Below are positions 11,571-22,921 of a stretch of 64,000 nucleotides of DNA, piece by piece. Position 1 is the stretch's first letter. Every line of letters begins with the position of its first letter. The DNA is from Cranoglanis bouderius. Its lineage: Eukaryota > Chordata > Actinopteri > Siluriformes > Cranoglanididae. The stretch is from the NCBI GenBank assembly GCA_023630585.1, contig CM042539.1, positions 4,894,755 through 4,958,754 of the forward strand, written 5' to 3'. Position numbers and translations under genes: made by a program. The notes below the pieces were generated by a model that saw nothing but the letters and a program-made list of their open reading frames with translations, searched no databases and was not told the DNA's origin.

Positions 11571-12955
11571 ATTCAATTCAATTCAGTTCAGCTTTATTTG
11601 TATAGCACTTTTAACAATGGTCATTGTCCCAAAGCAGCTTTACAAAAATATATAAATTCACGATATAGATTTTAAATGTATGAATTTATCCCTAATGAGC
11701 AGCCGGAGGTGACGGTGGCAAGGAAAAACTCCCTGAGACGATATGAGGAAGAAACCTTGAGAGGAACCAGACTCAAAAGGGAACCCATCCTCATCTGGGT
11801 AACACCGGATAGTGCGATTTTAAATAAATAAATCCCTTCTATAAATGTGCTAATACTACATGGTCAAATGGTACAGTTGTGTAACCATGAAAATTCATTA
11901 CAGTTTTTATATGAAGTCTGTTTTGTTGAACTTCTCCACTGTTCACTGATGGAGACTTGAGTGCAAAACTGTTTGTGGTAATTGCAGTCCTAAAGCCACC
12001 ATAGCATAACTGTTCATATGAATTGAGGTCCAAAGCCATGTTTATGGTATTTAAGTGGTAACAGAGTGGTGAAAGCAGGGACTCCGGTAAGACTAGCTAT
12101 GACAGCATAACTAAAAGGGAGAGCCAGAAGGTAACACAGACTTGAGGGCTCCCTGGGACATAAGGCAGCCAGCCACTCCACCATCAACAAACCTGGGTGA
12201 AGGTGTGAAAGTGGGGGGGCGACAGCATCCAAACATCCCAGTTCACCACAACACTCTATGCCTGTGAGCCTCTAGATCTGCTCCTTTACCTAAGAAACAA
12301 ACTATTCACAAAAAGCTTGACTAAACAAATATGTTTTCAGCCTGGACTTAAACACTGAGACTGTGTCTGAGTCCCGAACACTAATTGGAAGGCTGTTCCA
12401 TAACTGTGGGGCTTTGTAAGAGAAAGCTCCTCCCCCTGCTGTAGCCTTCACTATTCGAGGTACCGACAAATAGCCTGCACCTTTTGATCGAAGTAGGCGT
12501 GTCGGATCATAAAAGACCAAAAGTTCGCTTAGGTACTGTGGCGCGAGGCCATTTAGTGCTTTATAGGTCAATAGCAGTATTTTATAATCAATGCACAATT
12601 TCACTGGGAGCCAATGCAGTGTGGATAAGATAGGGGTGATGTGGTCATATCTTCTAGTTCTTGTAAGGACTCTTGCAGCTGCATTCTGGACTAACTGGAG
12701 TTTGTTTATGCTCCTACTGGAACATCCAGCCAGTAAGACATTACAATAATCCAACCTAGAGGTGATGAAAGCATGAACTAATTTTTCTGCATCATGTAGT
12801 GACATTATATTTCTTATCTTAGCAATATTTCTGAAGTGAAAGAAGGCTATCCTGGTAATATTACCTACATGGGCGTCAAAGGAAAGACTGGAGTCAATGA
12901 TCACACCAAGGTCTTTTACTGCTGCACATGATGAACCCTTTCGACCTTTCACGTC
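11571..12955 (-). mobile_element. 5'-truncated L2-type LINE nested in the preceding LINE
   Basis: Read on the minus strand, 12952-12302 is an intact 216-residue C-terminal piece of an L2/CR1-like reverse transcriptase (LGVIIDSSLSFDAHVGNITR, SRLDYCNVLLAGC, LQLVQNAAARVLTR, ITPILSTLHWLPVKLCIDYK, LWNSLPISVRDSDTVSVFKS). A 3' UTR follows down to 11571, ending with AATAAAGCTGAACTGAATTG and short ATTGA-type tandem repeats, as expected of L2-clade tails. The 3' UTR matches 28231-28700 closely. Confidence 0.88.
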
Positions 12956-13085
12956 TGAATATGTGGTTGTTCACGTCTAATAAGTGCTCGTACCTTCAAT
13001 GTCTGAATCTGAGCATCATCACAAGTATTTCAATTCCAGTATAAATGTGTAACTTTACAAATGACAAATAAACGACTCTTGACTG
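12956..13085 (+). mobile_element. 3' end of the outer non-LTR retrotransposon (part 2)
   Basis: After the nested L2 copy, the sequence continues as a LINE-like 3' tail ending GACAAATAAACGACTCTTGA at about 13061-13080. It shares the + orientation with 10722-11570, so I read it as the displaced end of that element. Confidence 0.6.
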
Positions 13086-13440
13086 TGTCTGTGTCGGTTT
13101 CCTTCAGGTTCACTGGTTTCCTTCCTCCTCCAAACAGTGTGTGTGTGTGTGCGTGTGTGTGTGTCCTGTAATTGTTTTTTATTTATATATTTGTAAAAAT
13201 ATAATAATACATTACATGGCCAGTAGAGAGAAGAAACCATTTGTGTGTGACTGTGTCCTTCTTGTACAGACTACATGAGTAAATTATTTATTTATTTAAA
13301 ATTAAACTAAAATTAGTTGTTTAGTATTTTTATATTTGGCGTGTAGTGGTTAAGATTGAGAGCATTTTGATGAGTATGAGCGGTAATGTATGTTTAATGT
13401 TTGTTTATAACCGGTGCTTATTGAGTTAATGTCTGTTCAT
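13086..13440. other. Spacer without recognised gene
   Basis: AT-rich stretch with a short (TG)n at about 13137-13164. I see no open frame resembling a protein and no clear repeat family. Confidence 0.6.
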
Positions 13441-13476
13441 GACGGCTTTGTGTGTGAGAGAGACGCTTCACTGAGG

Positions 13477-13484
13477 CCCCGCCC
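13477..13484 (+). promoter_or_regulatory. GC box upstream of msl2
   Basis: CCCCGCCC matches the SP/KLF GC-box core and lies at the left edge of the CpG-rich region preceding msl2. Confidence 0.45.
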
Positions 13485-13520
13485 ACTCCTGTTTTCAAGC
13501 CCCACCCGAATCGCGTTTAT

Positions 13521-13534
13521 GTAACCAAGGAAAC
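13521..13534 (+). promoter_or_regulatory. RFX X-box-like motif upstream of msl2
   Basis: GTAACCAAGGAAAC fits the palindromic RFX X-box consensus GTNRCCNNRGYAAC at 13 of 14 positions. It lies 26 bases before the first TCTCGCGAGA motif. Confidence 0.45.
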
Positions 13535-13560
13535 CGGTTCATCACGAAAGTCGCCCTTGC

Positions 13561-13630
13561 TCTCGCGAGAGCTGCTGAATGTGTCCGTGTTCTCGCGAGA
13601 GCTGCTAAATGCGGCCGTGTTCTCGCGAGA
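13561..13630 (+). promoter_or_regulatory. Three TCTCGCGAGA motifs at exact 30-bp spacing (msl2 promoter)
   Basis: The palindrome TCTCGCGAGA occurs at 13561-13570, 13591-13600 and 13621-13630. The 20 bases between the first two copies are similar to those between the second and third, so the array looks like a 30-bp tandem duplication. TCTCGCGAGA is an established CpG-island promoter element of broadly expressed vertebrate genes. The leader of msl2 starts downstream, so this is probably its core promoter. Confidence 0.75.
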
Positions 13631-14692
13631 TTTGTCCACAGCGCCCCCTCCCTGTGCTAATGCGGAGAGAAGGGAGGAGAAGCGTTTAGCGCTAGCAGCT
13701 TTTTCAAACACAAACACATTTCAATATCGCGCTCTGAAGCTCATTTTCCTCCTCAGAAGCCCGGAACGCAGGACAGGGACATTATTTAGGTTTCTTTTCA
13801 CCCGGAGTTTGTCAGTGAAGGCGGCTGGAGGCAGCCGGAGCCGCGGGAGGGAAGCTGAGGAAAGAAAAGCGGCCTGTTTTGTTCCTGATCTCCGGAGCCG
13901 CAGCTCGCTCGCGCGCCCGGTCCAACACATCTCACCGTTTTTGTATTTTTTTTTCTCTCTTTCTGCAGTGTTTTTTTGTGCTGTTTTGAAGATTTAATCG
14001 CATGCATTTTGTGCTCGTGTGTCCTGAGAGCGAGTCGCGGAACTGCTGGTTGGCGAGCGGAACCGATTTTCGGGAGAACTTGAGGGAAAAGCGGCCTGTT
14101 TTGTTTTTGCAACAGCGGCGCCATGAACAATAACACACACCGGGCTTAACGAGCCTCCTCTGCTTCCGCTCTCCGGTGTGTACGGGACAGACTACGCTGG
14201 ATTGTGGGAAATAATCCGGAGCTGTGTGTGTGTGTGTGTGAAGCGGAGTACACACAGGATCCGGAGATCCGGCTGTTTGAATTCGGGAGCTCCGGTTCTG
14301 CTGCACGCGCCGCCGCCGCCGCCGTTTGACTTCCTGCGCTTTAAAAAATAATCTCATGACCCTGTAAACAAGCAGACTTTTTTTTTTCCTGCACTTCATT
14401 TCGGATGTATTTGGGACGCTACCGGAGCGCGTGCACTGCATTTCTCCGGTGATGATGATTATTTTTGCGTATTTCCTGCCATGGAAGCGAGAGCGCGCGT
14501 GCACGGCGTAGCGGCTGTAACGGCGGTGGACGTGCTATGTGTGGAGGAGAGACGTTTCTGCGACATCACGCCGCACGTGTGAAGATTTTAATCCTGAACT
14601 GAACTGACCCTGCAAACGTCGTGCATTAATTACGCGCTCGTGCACTGCGCGATTATTAATTTTGAGCTCCTCAGCAGCGTTACAGCAGAGAC

Positions 14693-14725
<33 letters not shown>

Positions 14726-14770
14726 GTGTTTCCCCCTGATCCTGACCCCCCCTCTCCCCCCTGTGCGGAC
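13631..14770 (+). other. msl2: CpG-rich 5' leader region of msl2
   Basis: GC- and CpG-rich sequence with GCC-repeat runs (about 14305-14325) and several upstream ATGs, consistent with a CpG-island first exon and long 5' UTR. The transcription start and any leader introns cannot be placed. A (TG)n run at 14694-14728 lies close before the start codon. Confidence 0.55.
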
Positions 14771-17243
14771 ATGAACCCGGTAAACGCGACGGCTCTGTAC
14801 GTGTCCACGTGCCGCTCGGTGCTGCGCTGCGACCCCCGGGACCCGCAGGCTTTATCCGAGCTCTACAAACTGCTGCCGTTCTTCAGACAGTCTCTGTCCT
14901 GCCTGGTGTGCGGTACGTTTACATCCGGTCTGAGCTCTGATTTTATTTTAGCGCCATTTATTATTGTTTTACACACTGCTCCTCGTGCTGGACACACCCC
15001 CATCACTACACTGCACGAGCCCTGCTTACACGTCACTGCACACCTGTGTGTCTGCCTGTGTGTGTCTGCCTGTGTGTGTCTGCCTGTGTGTGTCTGCCTG
15101 TCTGTGTGTCTGCCTGTCTGTGTGTCTGCCTGTCTGTGTGTCTGCCTGTCTGTGTGTCTGCGTGTCTGCCTGTCTGCGTGTCTGCCTGTCTGCGTGTCTG
15201 CGTGTCTGCCTGTCTGCGTGTCTGTCTGCCTGTCTGCCTGCGTGTGTCTGTCTGCGTGTGTGTCTGTCTGCCTGTCTGCGTGTGTGTCTGTCTGTCTGCA
15301 TGTGTGTCTGTCTGTCTATGTATCTGTCTTGCTCCTCTCAGCTGTATTACTCGCATTAACCCCACCTGTGTTGTTGCTTCTCATTTGCTTTTATTGTTAT
15401 TATTATTGTATTTGTTAATCAGACTGCAGTGTAAATAATTGTTTGTTTTGTTGCAGGTTGTTTGTGAGATTAATTGTGAGATTAGTTGTGGGCTTGTTGC
15501 CCGACAGCGCCATCTATCTGTGTATCTGTGATGAAGAGATGAAGCTCCAGCCTCTGTATAATTGACCTGGTGTGTGTTTCTCCTGCAGGGAATTTGCTCC
15601 AGGATCCAATCGCTCCGACCAACTCCTCGTGTCAGCATTACGTCTGCAAAGCGTGCAAAGGAAAGAAGATGATGATGAAGCCGTCGTGCAGCTGGTGTAA
15701 AGACTACGAGCAGTTCGAGGAGAACAAGCAGCTGTGTATTCTGGTGGACTGCTACAGGAAGTTGTGCGAGTACATCGCGGGTTCTCCTCTCGCCAAGCAC
15801 ATTTCCAGTGAAGTGGGCGGAGCCCCGGACATTCTGGCTCTGCTGACTGAGGGTCTCTCGTCGGACAAGACGGGAGACGAGGGTTTCTCGTTGAACCTGA
15901 CGCAGCACTCTCCCGCTCCCTCGAGCTCGGACACGCCTCCTGAAGAGCACCAGTCCCCGTGCTCATCCGAGATCAAGCAGCAGCCGCCGAGCCCACTGGG
16001 AGTAAACGGCCTTCAGGACTGTAACGGGTTGAGCAACATGGACGAGCTGACGGCCGGCCTGCCCTCGCCTCACAGCAGCGTGACGGTGGAGATGGGCAGC
16101 GAGGTGGTGAAGCAGGAGAACTTCAGCAGTGAGATTCCGGTGTGCGAGGCCGTAGCGGCGGCTGGAGAGGAGCTCTGTTCCTCCAGCATGGATATGTGTG
16201 AATTTGAAGAGGATATAAAACATGCAGGTGGAACTCTTTTACTGAGCGTGGAGGAGGTGCTTAGGACTCTGGAGCCTGATCCCGTTCCTCAGGTAGAATG
16301 TTCTGCTATTCTCCAGCCGAGCCTCGGGGCTTCAGGGAATATAAACGGACCCTTCGGATGTTCCGCTGCCTCGGCCGACGCTTCCCGACCACTTTCCTCG
16401 CTTCCCCTCGACTCTGCAGGGGCTTTAGCTCCACAGCATCCTCATCACAACCCGCAGACGTCCTCCGGAATTTCCTGTTCCGCCATAACTCCCAGAGTTC
16501 CACGCTCCAACCGCAAACGCTCGCGGTCTGAAAGCGACAGTGAGAAGATCCAGCCCCTGCCCATCGCCACCATCATCAGAGGGCCGGCTCTCGGCGCCTC
16601 GGTGCCCGTTCCCATAAAGTGCGAACCTAAAGCTCTGCTGCTCGCCACACCCAACATGGCCGCCGTCCCGAACGGTGGAGGACTTCCCAAAGTGGGCAAA
16701 GCTCTGATAGTGCCCAACAAACCCATCAAAAAGAGCATCGAGCAGCACGGACCTAAAAAGGCGTACGCAAAGTCCAAACAGAGCGCCCCGAAAACGAAAG
16801 ACAAGACGAAAGAGCGACTGGTGAGTAATCCTCTGGTGCCGGGGAGTCCGACGAAGGTGGTTTACAAGAAACCGCAGGAGAAGAAGGGCTGTAAATGTGG
16901 CAGGGCCACCCAAAACCCAAGTGTTCTTACATGTCGGGGTCAGCGCTGCCCCTGCTACTCCAACCGCAAGGCCTGTCTGGACTGCATATGCCGTGGCTGC
17001 CAGAACTCCTACATGGCCAACGGCGAGAAGAAACTGGAAGCGTTTGCGGTGCCGGAGAAAGCCCTGGAGCAGACCAGGCTCACGCTGGGCATCAACCTCA
17101 CCAGCATCGCCATGAAGAACGCCGGCGGCAGCGGGACTCCCGGCACGCTGAACGTCACCTCGGCGGCAGGTTCGCCCATGGCCTCGTTCCTGGCGGCCGG
17201 GCCTCACGAGGACGAGGCGTTGGACATGAGGTTTGACTGTTGA
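14771..17243 (+). CDS. msl2: E3 ubiquitin-protein ligase MSL2 (RING and CXC domains), two coding exons
   Basis: MSL2 is the RING subunit of the nuclear MSL complex, which directs H4K16 acetylation by MOF; it also ubiquitylates histone H2B. Coding exons 14771-14912 and 15589-17243 join in phase (TGC G | GG) to give 598 residues; human MSL2 is 577. The start MNPVNATALYVSTCRSVLRC matches the family N-terminus. RING ligands are visible at C44, C47, C62, H64, C67, C70, C81 and C84. A serine-rich low-conservation middle contains NRKRSRSESDSEK. The CXC DNA-binding domain starts at C482 (CKCGRATQNPSVLTCRGQRC), is followed by QNSYMANGEKKLEAFAVPEK, and the protein ends in the family-typical DMRFDC. The intron contains a TGTCTGCC-type repeat. 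The CpG-rich promoter upstream fits a broadly expressed gene. Confidence 0.98.
15041..15325 (+). repeat. TGTCTGCC/TGTGTCTGCC minisatellite in the msl2 intron
   Basis: Tandem array of TGTGTCTGCC, TGTCTGCC and TGCGTGTC blocks with no adenine on the + strand for most of its length. It gives long cysteine/valine-rich frames that are not coding. It lies in the single coding intron 14913-15588. Confidence 0.95.
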
Positions 17244-18955
17244 GTCGTGCACAATGCTCTTATCGTCGTGTGAACCCTTATTCCTTATTCCAGCCCGGCT
17301 CACTCGCGCCCCGGAGACGAGCCAGCGGGAGTCGTCAATAAGGCAGCTACTGTGATTCTGTTCCAGTTCATGTTATTGAATTAGTCATTGCTGAAGCCTG
17401 TGCCTATAAATCACTTGTAACATGTTTCTTTTTTTATTATTTTATTTTATTGTCTTACACACTATTGTGACTTAGAGTCATGTTACTGTAAGCTGATGGA
17501 ATTCTTTTGTGTTTTTTTTTTCCCCCCATTTCAGTACAAGTGATCTATACGGCATGAACTTTAGCAAAGAGATGCCTGACCTCGTTGTTGAGGGTCATGT
17601 TATGTGGATTTGTGGATGATTTTCAGTTTGTAGGCTAGAAGACGAGACCTGTTGGATGAAATGGTACCTGCTATGTCAGTAGAGACTGGTTGTATTTATA
17701 AGCTTTTTTTGTACACCGACTTATGAAACCCGATTTAAAAAGTACATTTTATGATATTTTTTAAGTTACATTAACAACATTTGCAGTATTTATTGGGCAT
17801 CACTTAACATAGATTACAGGCCATCTAGGGCTTCATCAGGATTTCTACAGATGCAATTCACAGAGATGCAGTATGTTCGGTTTCTGTCTAAATTATGTTG
17901 CGGTCCTGTTTGTGCTAGTTTATGCTGTCTAAAACGGTTTTTTTTTTTTCCTTTTGGGCATTTAAATACCTGTAATATAAATGTAACATATTTCCACAAA
18001 AAAACAAAACCTGACTCGTGTCTTTTCCTTTAAACCAAATGAATGAAATTTATTTATTTATTTATTTATTTTTTGAAGTCCAGAGCTTGTTATTTACTGA
18101 TGGATTGATGCTGTTCAATTTTATGACCACAAGTGGGCAGTAGAGGGAAAGCAGAGTGCTTTCAGAATTAAGGTGGGATGTGACACGTGAACATTTATTA
18201 TATGCAGGTGAATAATTCTGCACAGGATTTCAAACAGACTGAAAGATTTCTTCAGCCTGAATTTTCTTAATAACTTTAAATAACTTTAACATTTTTATTC
18301 CTGTACACACTTTATAAACTAGAGAGCCAGTGAGTGAGTGAGTGTTGCATTGCATTCAAGGTTTTGTCTCTAAATATTAATAACTGATCCTCTCTACAGA
18401 ACGAACACATTTTCTGCAGCTTGTTGTACTTTATTATAAATCCTGCCTTACACACATGTGGAACATCTGCTTTGTGGCTGTAGGCATGTGAGAGAGCAGT
18501 AATGACCCTGATCATTACCTCATGACCTCGGTTCCTTTTTTCTCATCGCTCCTCTTACAGTGTGTACGAGTGGCCTGAGTGACTGAGCATAAACCTCTCA
18601 GATAAACACGGCCCTGAAGGCAACTGACTCACGGGGAAAAGTCCCTGAATGAGGAGTGCATACAGCTTTGTTATCTGATAGTTTAAAATGAACTGTTTTG
18701 AGTTAAATGTAAAACAATAAGGACTCGCTGCACCACAGACTCAACAGCTTTTCTTGCGCAACTGAATGTTAATGTGACTGAAGTTGTGCAACTCCATCAG
18801 GTTTAAAACCAACAACTGATTTCCTTTAGAGTTCAGGATTATAATTAGAATCATTTCATTTAGACAGAGTTCACACATAAAGGCTGGACTTGTTCAACAC
18901 TACAGAAAACCTACAGAAGACGTCATTAACTGAGACTCCAGAGTTCACACGAGAC

Positions 18956-18961
18956 TTTATT
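18956..18961 (-). terminator. Candidate polyadenylation signal of tnfsf10
   Basis: AATAAA on the minus strand about 960 bases after the tnfsf10 stop. I found no nearer exact match on that strand. Confidence 0.35.
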
Positions 18962-19113
18962 CAGTGTAAATTTGAGTAAGATTTGTATTCATGTAGTAAA
19001 AAGACACAGCTGATTTCTCAGTTTTAACTTTTACAATTTCTGATTTGGAGAAAAATCACTCAGCTCTCTCGCACTAACCCTCATTTTCATCATTTTGTTT
19101 TGATTTATCCATA

Positions 19114-19237
19114 AATAAACAAACATCGAAGCAGTGATGACGCTGAAAGTTTACGAAGTCCGGACTTTATATGTTTCCGTAAAGCTGCTGTGTGACAGAA
19201 ACTGTGTGTCCACTGTTAAAAGCTCTAAACAAATAAA
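19114..19237 (+). terminator. Candidate polyadenylation signals of msl2
   Basis: Two exact AATAAA hexamers at 19114-19119 and 19232-19237, about 1.9-2.0 kb after the msl2 stop. Which one is used cannot be told. Confidence 0.35.
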
Positions 19238-19923
19238 ACTGAGTTGAAGTTGTGTTTATAAAAAAGTGTCAGAATGGAAAGAAGAAATCAGAGCTGTTTT
19301 TAGTGCAGAAGTTTCCTCACGTCTTTGTGGCGTTTCTGAATTCATTCAACGTTGAAGTTTTACAGACAGGAAATAACATTACAAATCTACAATACGTCAC
19401 AATATCACACTGTCTGATGACATCAGAGCAAAAACAGAACATTCGTGTCATGATTTAAAATATCGTCTCATTCTTTAATGTTACGATATAAAGACGTCCA
19501 CAGCGCAGGGATTTTACTCTCCGTCTGGCTGCAGGATGGAAAACATTTTGCAGGTCAGAACATCAGGTTTCACTGTGACCGCTCAGGTTTTATCCCAAAT
19601 GACCTGCTGAGCGTTTCATTTTTTCTGTTCCTGCTTCCCGAGCAGACGGAATTCAGTGTCCTCTCCGACTCTTGGTGGGTTTCTGATTCCTGCGTTTGTT
19701 TGGTTTTTTTTGCAGCGAATCAGTCGAGTCAAATTCGCCCACATTTCAGAGATCCCATCAGTGCGAGTAAGGTGAACTCGCTCAGCACACATATACAGAT
19801 GATTTGATCTCTGGCAGCGTTCCAAAGAGAGCTCGGTAAAAAACAAGCTGAGTCCTGTCGCTCACCCGACACACAGGAACCATTAAGCATTAAAGAACCT
19901 CCTGGTCCTGTAGCTTGTTGGAC

Positions 19924-21769
19924 CTAGCTGACCAAGAAAGCACCAAAAAAGCTCGACTTTTCGTCCATTTCGATGGTGCTTACATTACTGACGGTTACAA
20001 ACAGCCTGTCTCCGCCTCCGAGCTGGAAAAGCCCCGCCTGGTAGATGGAGTACAGTCCGAACTCAGCGTCCCGGGACCAGCAGGTCGTCCTGGCGTTCTT
20101 CATCAGGAGGATGGGCACCGGATAAGAACCCACTTTTTTATACACGTACTGCAGCATCGGCTTTCCCCTGACCGCGCCTTCATCTTCCTCCTCTTCCTCT
20201 TCTTCTTCCTCATCCTCTATGAGCATGTGCTTGAAATACGTCTGAGAATAAATGTAGTAGAGTCCGGGCTGTGGCACCACCAGCTCTCCATCGCTCAGTT
20301 CCACGTTCTGGAGGAAGGCCAAGCCTTTCTCGGATTCCCACGACTGGATTTTTTGGCCGTACACCTTCCTGTTGGAGGCACCTACGGCGGGGCCAGAGAG
20401 AGAGAGAGAGGGATTATGGGGTTGGCTTGGCTAGAAAAGCACCATTGTTTCAAAGTTTGGCAGCACAGACGAAAGAGATGCACATTTCAAAAACCAGTCT
20501 CAAGTTGCACACCAGCCTTTTCTCATTTTAGTCACAATCTACAACAACATCATTCAAACTGTGTGTTTTTTTTCTAGAGTTTATAGAACTGTCAATACTT
20601 CATCTACACAAAAAAGAAGTATTTAACTATGCACAGAGACGACTTACAGACACACAAGCCAGTGTTGTTTACAAAATTCTGTGCTAGTCAGCGTCTTCCT
20701 GGACCGATGGTGTGTAATAAAAGTTTGTATTTGTGTGGACTTTGCTTCAGGTCAGTACAACAGTCTACAAAACAGTTCGCCAGCTGAAAACGATACTTGG
20801 ATGATGATCACGTGATGGAACATTGAATCATTTTATTGTTGCATTTAATTAGCTTTTAATTGTGTCCAAGCAGACACACAATCATTTTATTAGCAAAATA
20901 GCGATGTTTTGCCTGAAATATGACTTCTACAAACACCGGTCTGGGTGTAATACTGCGCAAGAGCTGTATAAGATATTTGCTTAAGGCGTACCTCCAACAT
21001 CCTTGTCCGAGTCTGGTGTGTAACTGCCTGTAACATGAGCAGCAATCTTGGGCCGTGGGACAGCGTCCTGATCCTGCATCACCAGCGAGGGAAGAACTCG
21101 GGACACTTCATCTGGAAAAGTGTGACAGTTTTCACTTTAGTCTTCACGTCTCATAAATGAGTGTGTCTCCTCCTATATCAACACACTGCATTAAATCCAC
21201 TTCAGGATGTTGTGCTGAACTGAACTGTGACCTCCACACTAAAGTCTGACACCACAGCGATATCACACATCCAACATCAGAGAGGAATCCTTTATCTCGT
21301 ACCTTTAACTGCCGAGGAGATTTCTTCCTGGTAGCGATTAGACATCGACTGTGGAGACACAACACTTTAAAATGAACATGGAATTCATTCAGACATCATC
21401 TGAGTTTTAAATTCCACTGACTGAATTCTGTCTCAGGGCTGATTTGTGTGTTTAGTTCCTTCAGTCGTTTAAAAATGAAACATTATATTAGATGTAAAAG
21501 AGTTCATTGTTGTTTCTGCCCTGGAGGAGGTGGAGGTTTTTACCTTCTCGATGAGGAAGTGGAGTTGTTGTGTAACCTGCCAGCAGGGATCGTCCTTTCC
21601 CTCCGAGCTGCTCGGGTCAGAACCTTTCAGTGCTCGCAGGTTCGAACGCATCAGACACGACACACTGCTTTTGGAAAACGTCTCCTTCATCTGTTAATAA
21701 ACAAAATATTATTTCAGCATTACGATGTGCAGTGTTTTGTTCAGTCAGAGACGCTGTGTGTGTGTGTGC

Positions 21770-21817
<48 letters not shown>

Positions 21818-22780
21818 TTGAAGTGCCATACAGACACTCTAGTAAATAAAGATGGTCCAGAATGAAAGGGTCCAGGACGCAGCACATTAACCTGTAAAGC
21901 CTAAACGTCATGTTGACTTCGTTCCATTACAGTGTGACCTGTGAGAGCTCTGAGTGTTCAGTACTACTCCATGTTCAGTGTTCAGTGTTCAGTAGGAGGG
22001 AGATTATACACTGGCCTACATTATAATTTCTGTGTAATTCCCTCAAATCAGGAAAACACTAAACCTCCACACTGCGTCTCCAGAGTCACACACTTTACAT
22101 TTTAAATGATTATTCTGAAGCTTTTCTTCTCTGTGATAAATAAAATCAGACTAATGATTGTTCACTAATCCCAGTTTTGCGCACTCGGACTTCTGCACTC
22201 CGTTGCGCAACACAATCTTACACAGATCACAACTCCTGATCCAACAATTCTTTTAACGCAAATTTGTAAAACTTTTGTATTTTTACACGCGCAAGCGTTT
22301 CTTTTTGTTTTTTTTTTTGTTTGTTTTTTTTTTGCGCCGTGCGTGCGTGTGTGTGTGTGTGTGTGTGTGTATGTCTGCGCGCGCGCGCGTGTGTGTGGTT
22401 GTTTTATCTACAGAAACCTGCTGGAACGAGTCCAGAACTGAACTGAACCGAGCTGAAGCTCCTGCGCGCGCAGAGAAACGGACAGATTTCCGTGTGCATT
22501 TTCACATTTTCTCTAAAAAAAAAAAAAATCACCAGAAGTTTAAACTGCGCCGAAGTTTCCGCCGCGCGCGCAGGAACGAGTTTAACTCTCGGACCAAACT
22601 GGAGTGAAGTCTCTCTCTCTCTCTCTCTCGAACCCAGAGGTGTGCAGGTCGAATCCCGGCTCTTACCGTGCTCAGGACATTGCTGAAGTAGATGAAGGTG
22701 ACGGCCACAGCGATGGTCTGCAGCAGGATGGCGGCGAGCAACAGGAGACCGATATACTGCATTGTGCGCGAGCTCGACAT
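19924..22780 (-). CDS. tnfsf10: TNF superfamily member 10 (TRAIL-like death ligand), five exons
   Basis: A type II membrane cytokine whose family triggers apoptosis through death receptors. Coding exons on the minus strand: 22780-22667, 21690-21544, 21348-21303, 21111-20992, 20381-19924. Junctions are GT-AG and in phase, giving 294 residues (human TRAIL 281) in the same five-exon plan. Residues 9-33 are a hydrophobic signal-anchor. Residues 67-87 carry PCWQVTQQLHFLIEK, close to human PCWQVKWQLRQL. The C-terminal TNF homology domain has RPKIAAHVTG, LVVPQPGLYYIYSQTYF, YPVPILLMKNARTTCWSRDA and ends FFGAFLVS. C243 corresponds to the zinc-binding cysteine of TRAIL trimers. Odd point: an acidic run at 198-210 (ED, nine E, DE) in the loop after SQTYF. 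The start is the ATG at 22780, just before the membrane anchor. Teleosts have several tnfsf10 paralogues; which one this is cannot be told. Confidence 0.95.
20178..20222 (-). repeat. GAG/GAA trinucleotide repeat coding a poly-glutamate run in tnfsf10
   Basis: On the minus strand, consecutive GAG/GAA/GAT codons specify the acidic run in exon 5. It is a coding microsatellite and could vary in length. Confidence 0.9.
21754..21816 (+). repeat. (TG)n microsatellite in tnfsf10 intron 1
   Basis: About 30 TG units with one CT interruption, located about 64 bases upstream (transcript sense) of exon 2. Confidence 0.97.
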
Positions 22781-22890
22781 GATGACCGACAGCGCGAGAC
22801 AAAAGCTCCAGCTCCGGTTCCTGATCTGTACATATGAAAAGAAAGAAAAAAAAAACACCACAGCGAAGAGGAGGAGGAGCAGGAACATGC

Positions 22891-22921
<31 letters not shown>

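Larger units (their letters stand above)
17244..19240 (+). other. msl2: msl2 3' UTR and convergent intergenic region
   Basis: After the TGA at 17241-17243 there is AT-rich sequence with no recognised coding region. Candidate + strand AATAAA signals are at 19114-19119 and 19232-19237. On the minus strand an AATAAA at 18961-18956 could end tnfsf10, so the two 3' ends may overlap. Confidence 0.5.

Noticed and set aside
13932..14504. 190-codon minus-strand frame in the msl2 leader
   Set aside because: The region is CpG-rich leader of msl2 on the other strand; the translation is basic low-complexity with no recognised family.
15026..15438. Cysteine-rich and arginine/threonine-rich frames in the msl2 intron
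   Set aside because: Artefacts of the TGTCTGCC tandem repeat; the frame upstream merely continues from msl2 exon 1 past its donor.
16425..17303. 292-codon minus-strand frame
   Set aside because: It is the antisense shadow of msl2 exon 2, whose + strand frame has clear RING/CXC homology.
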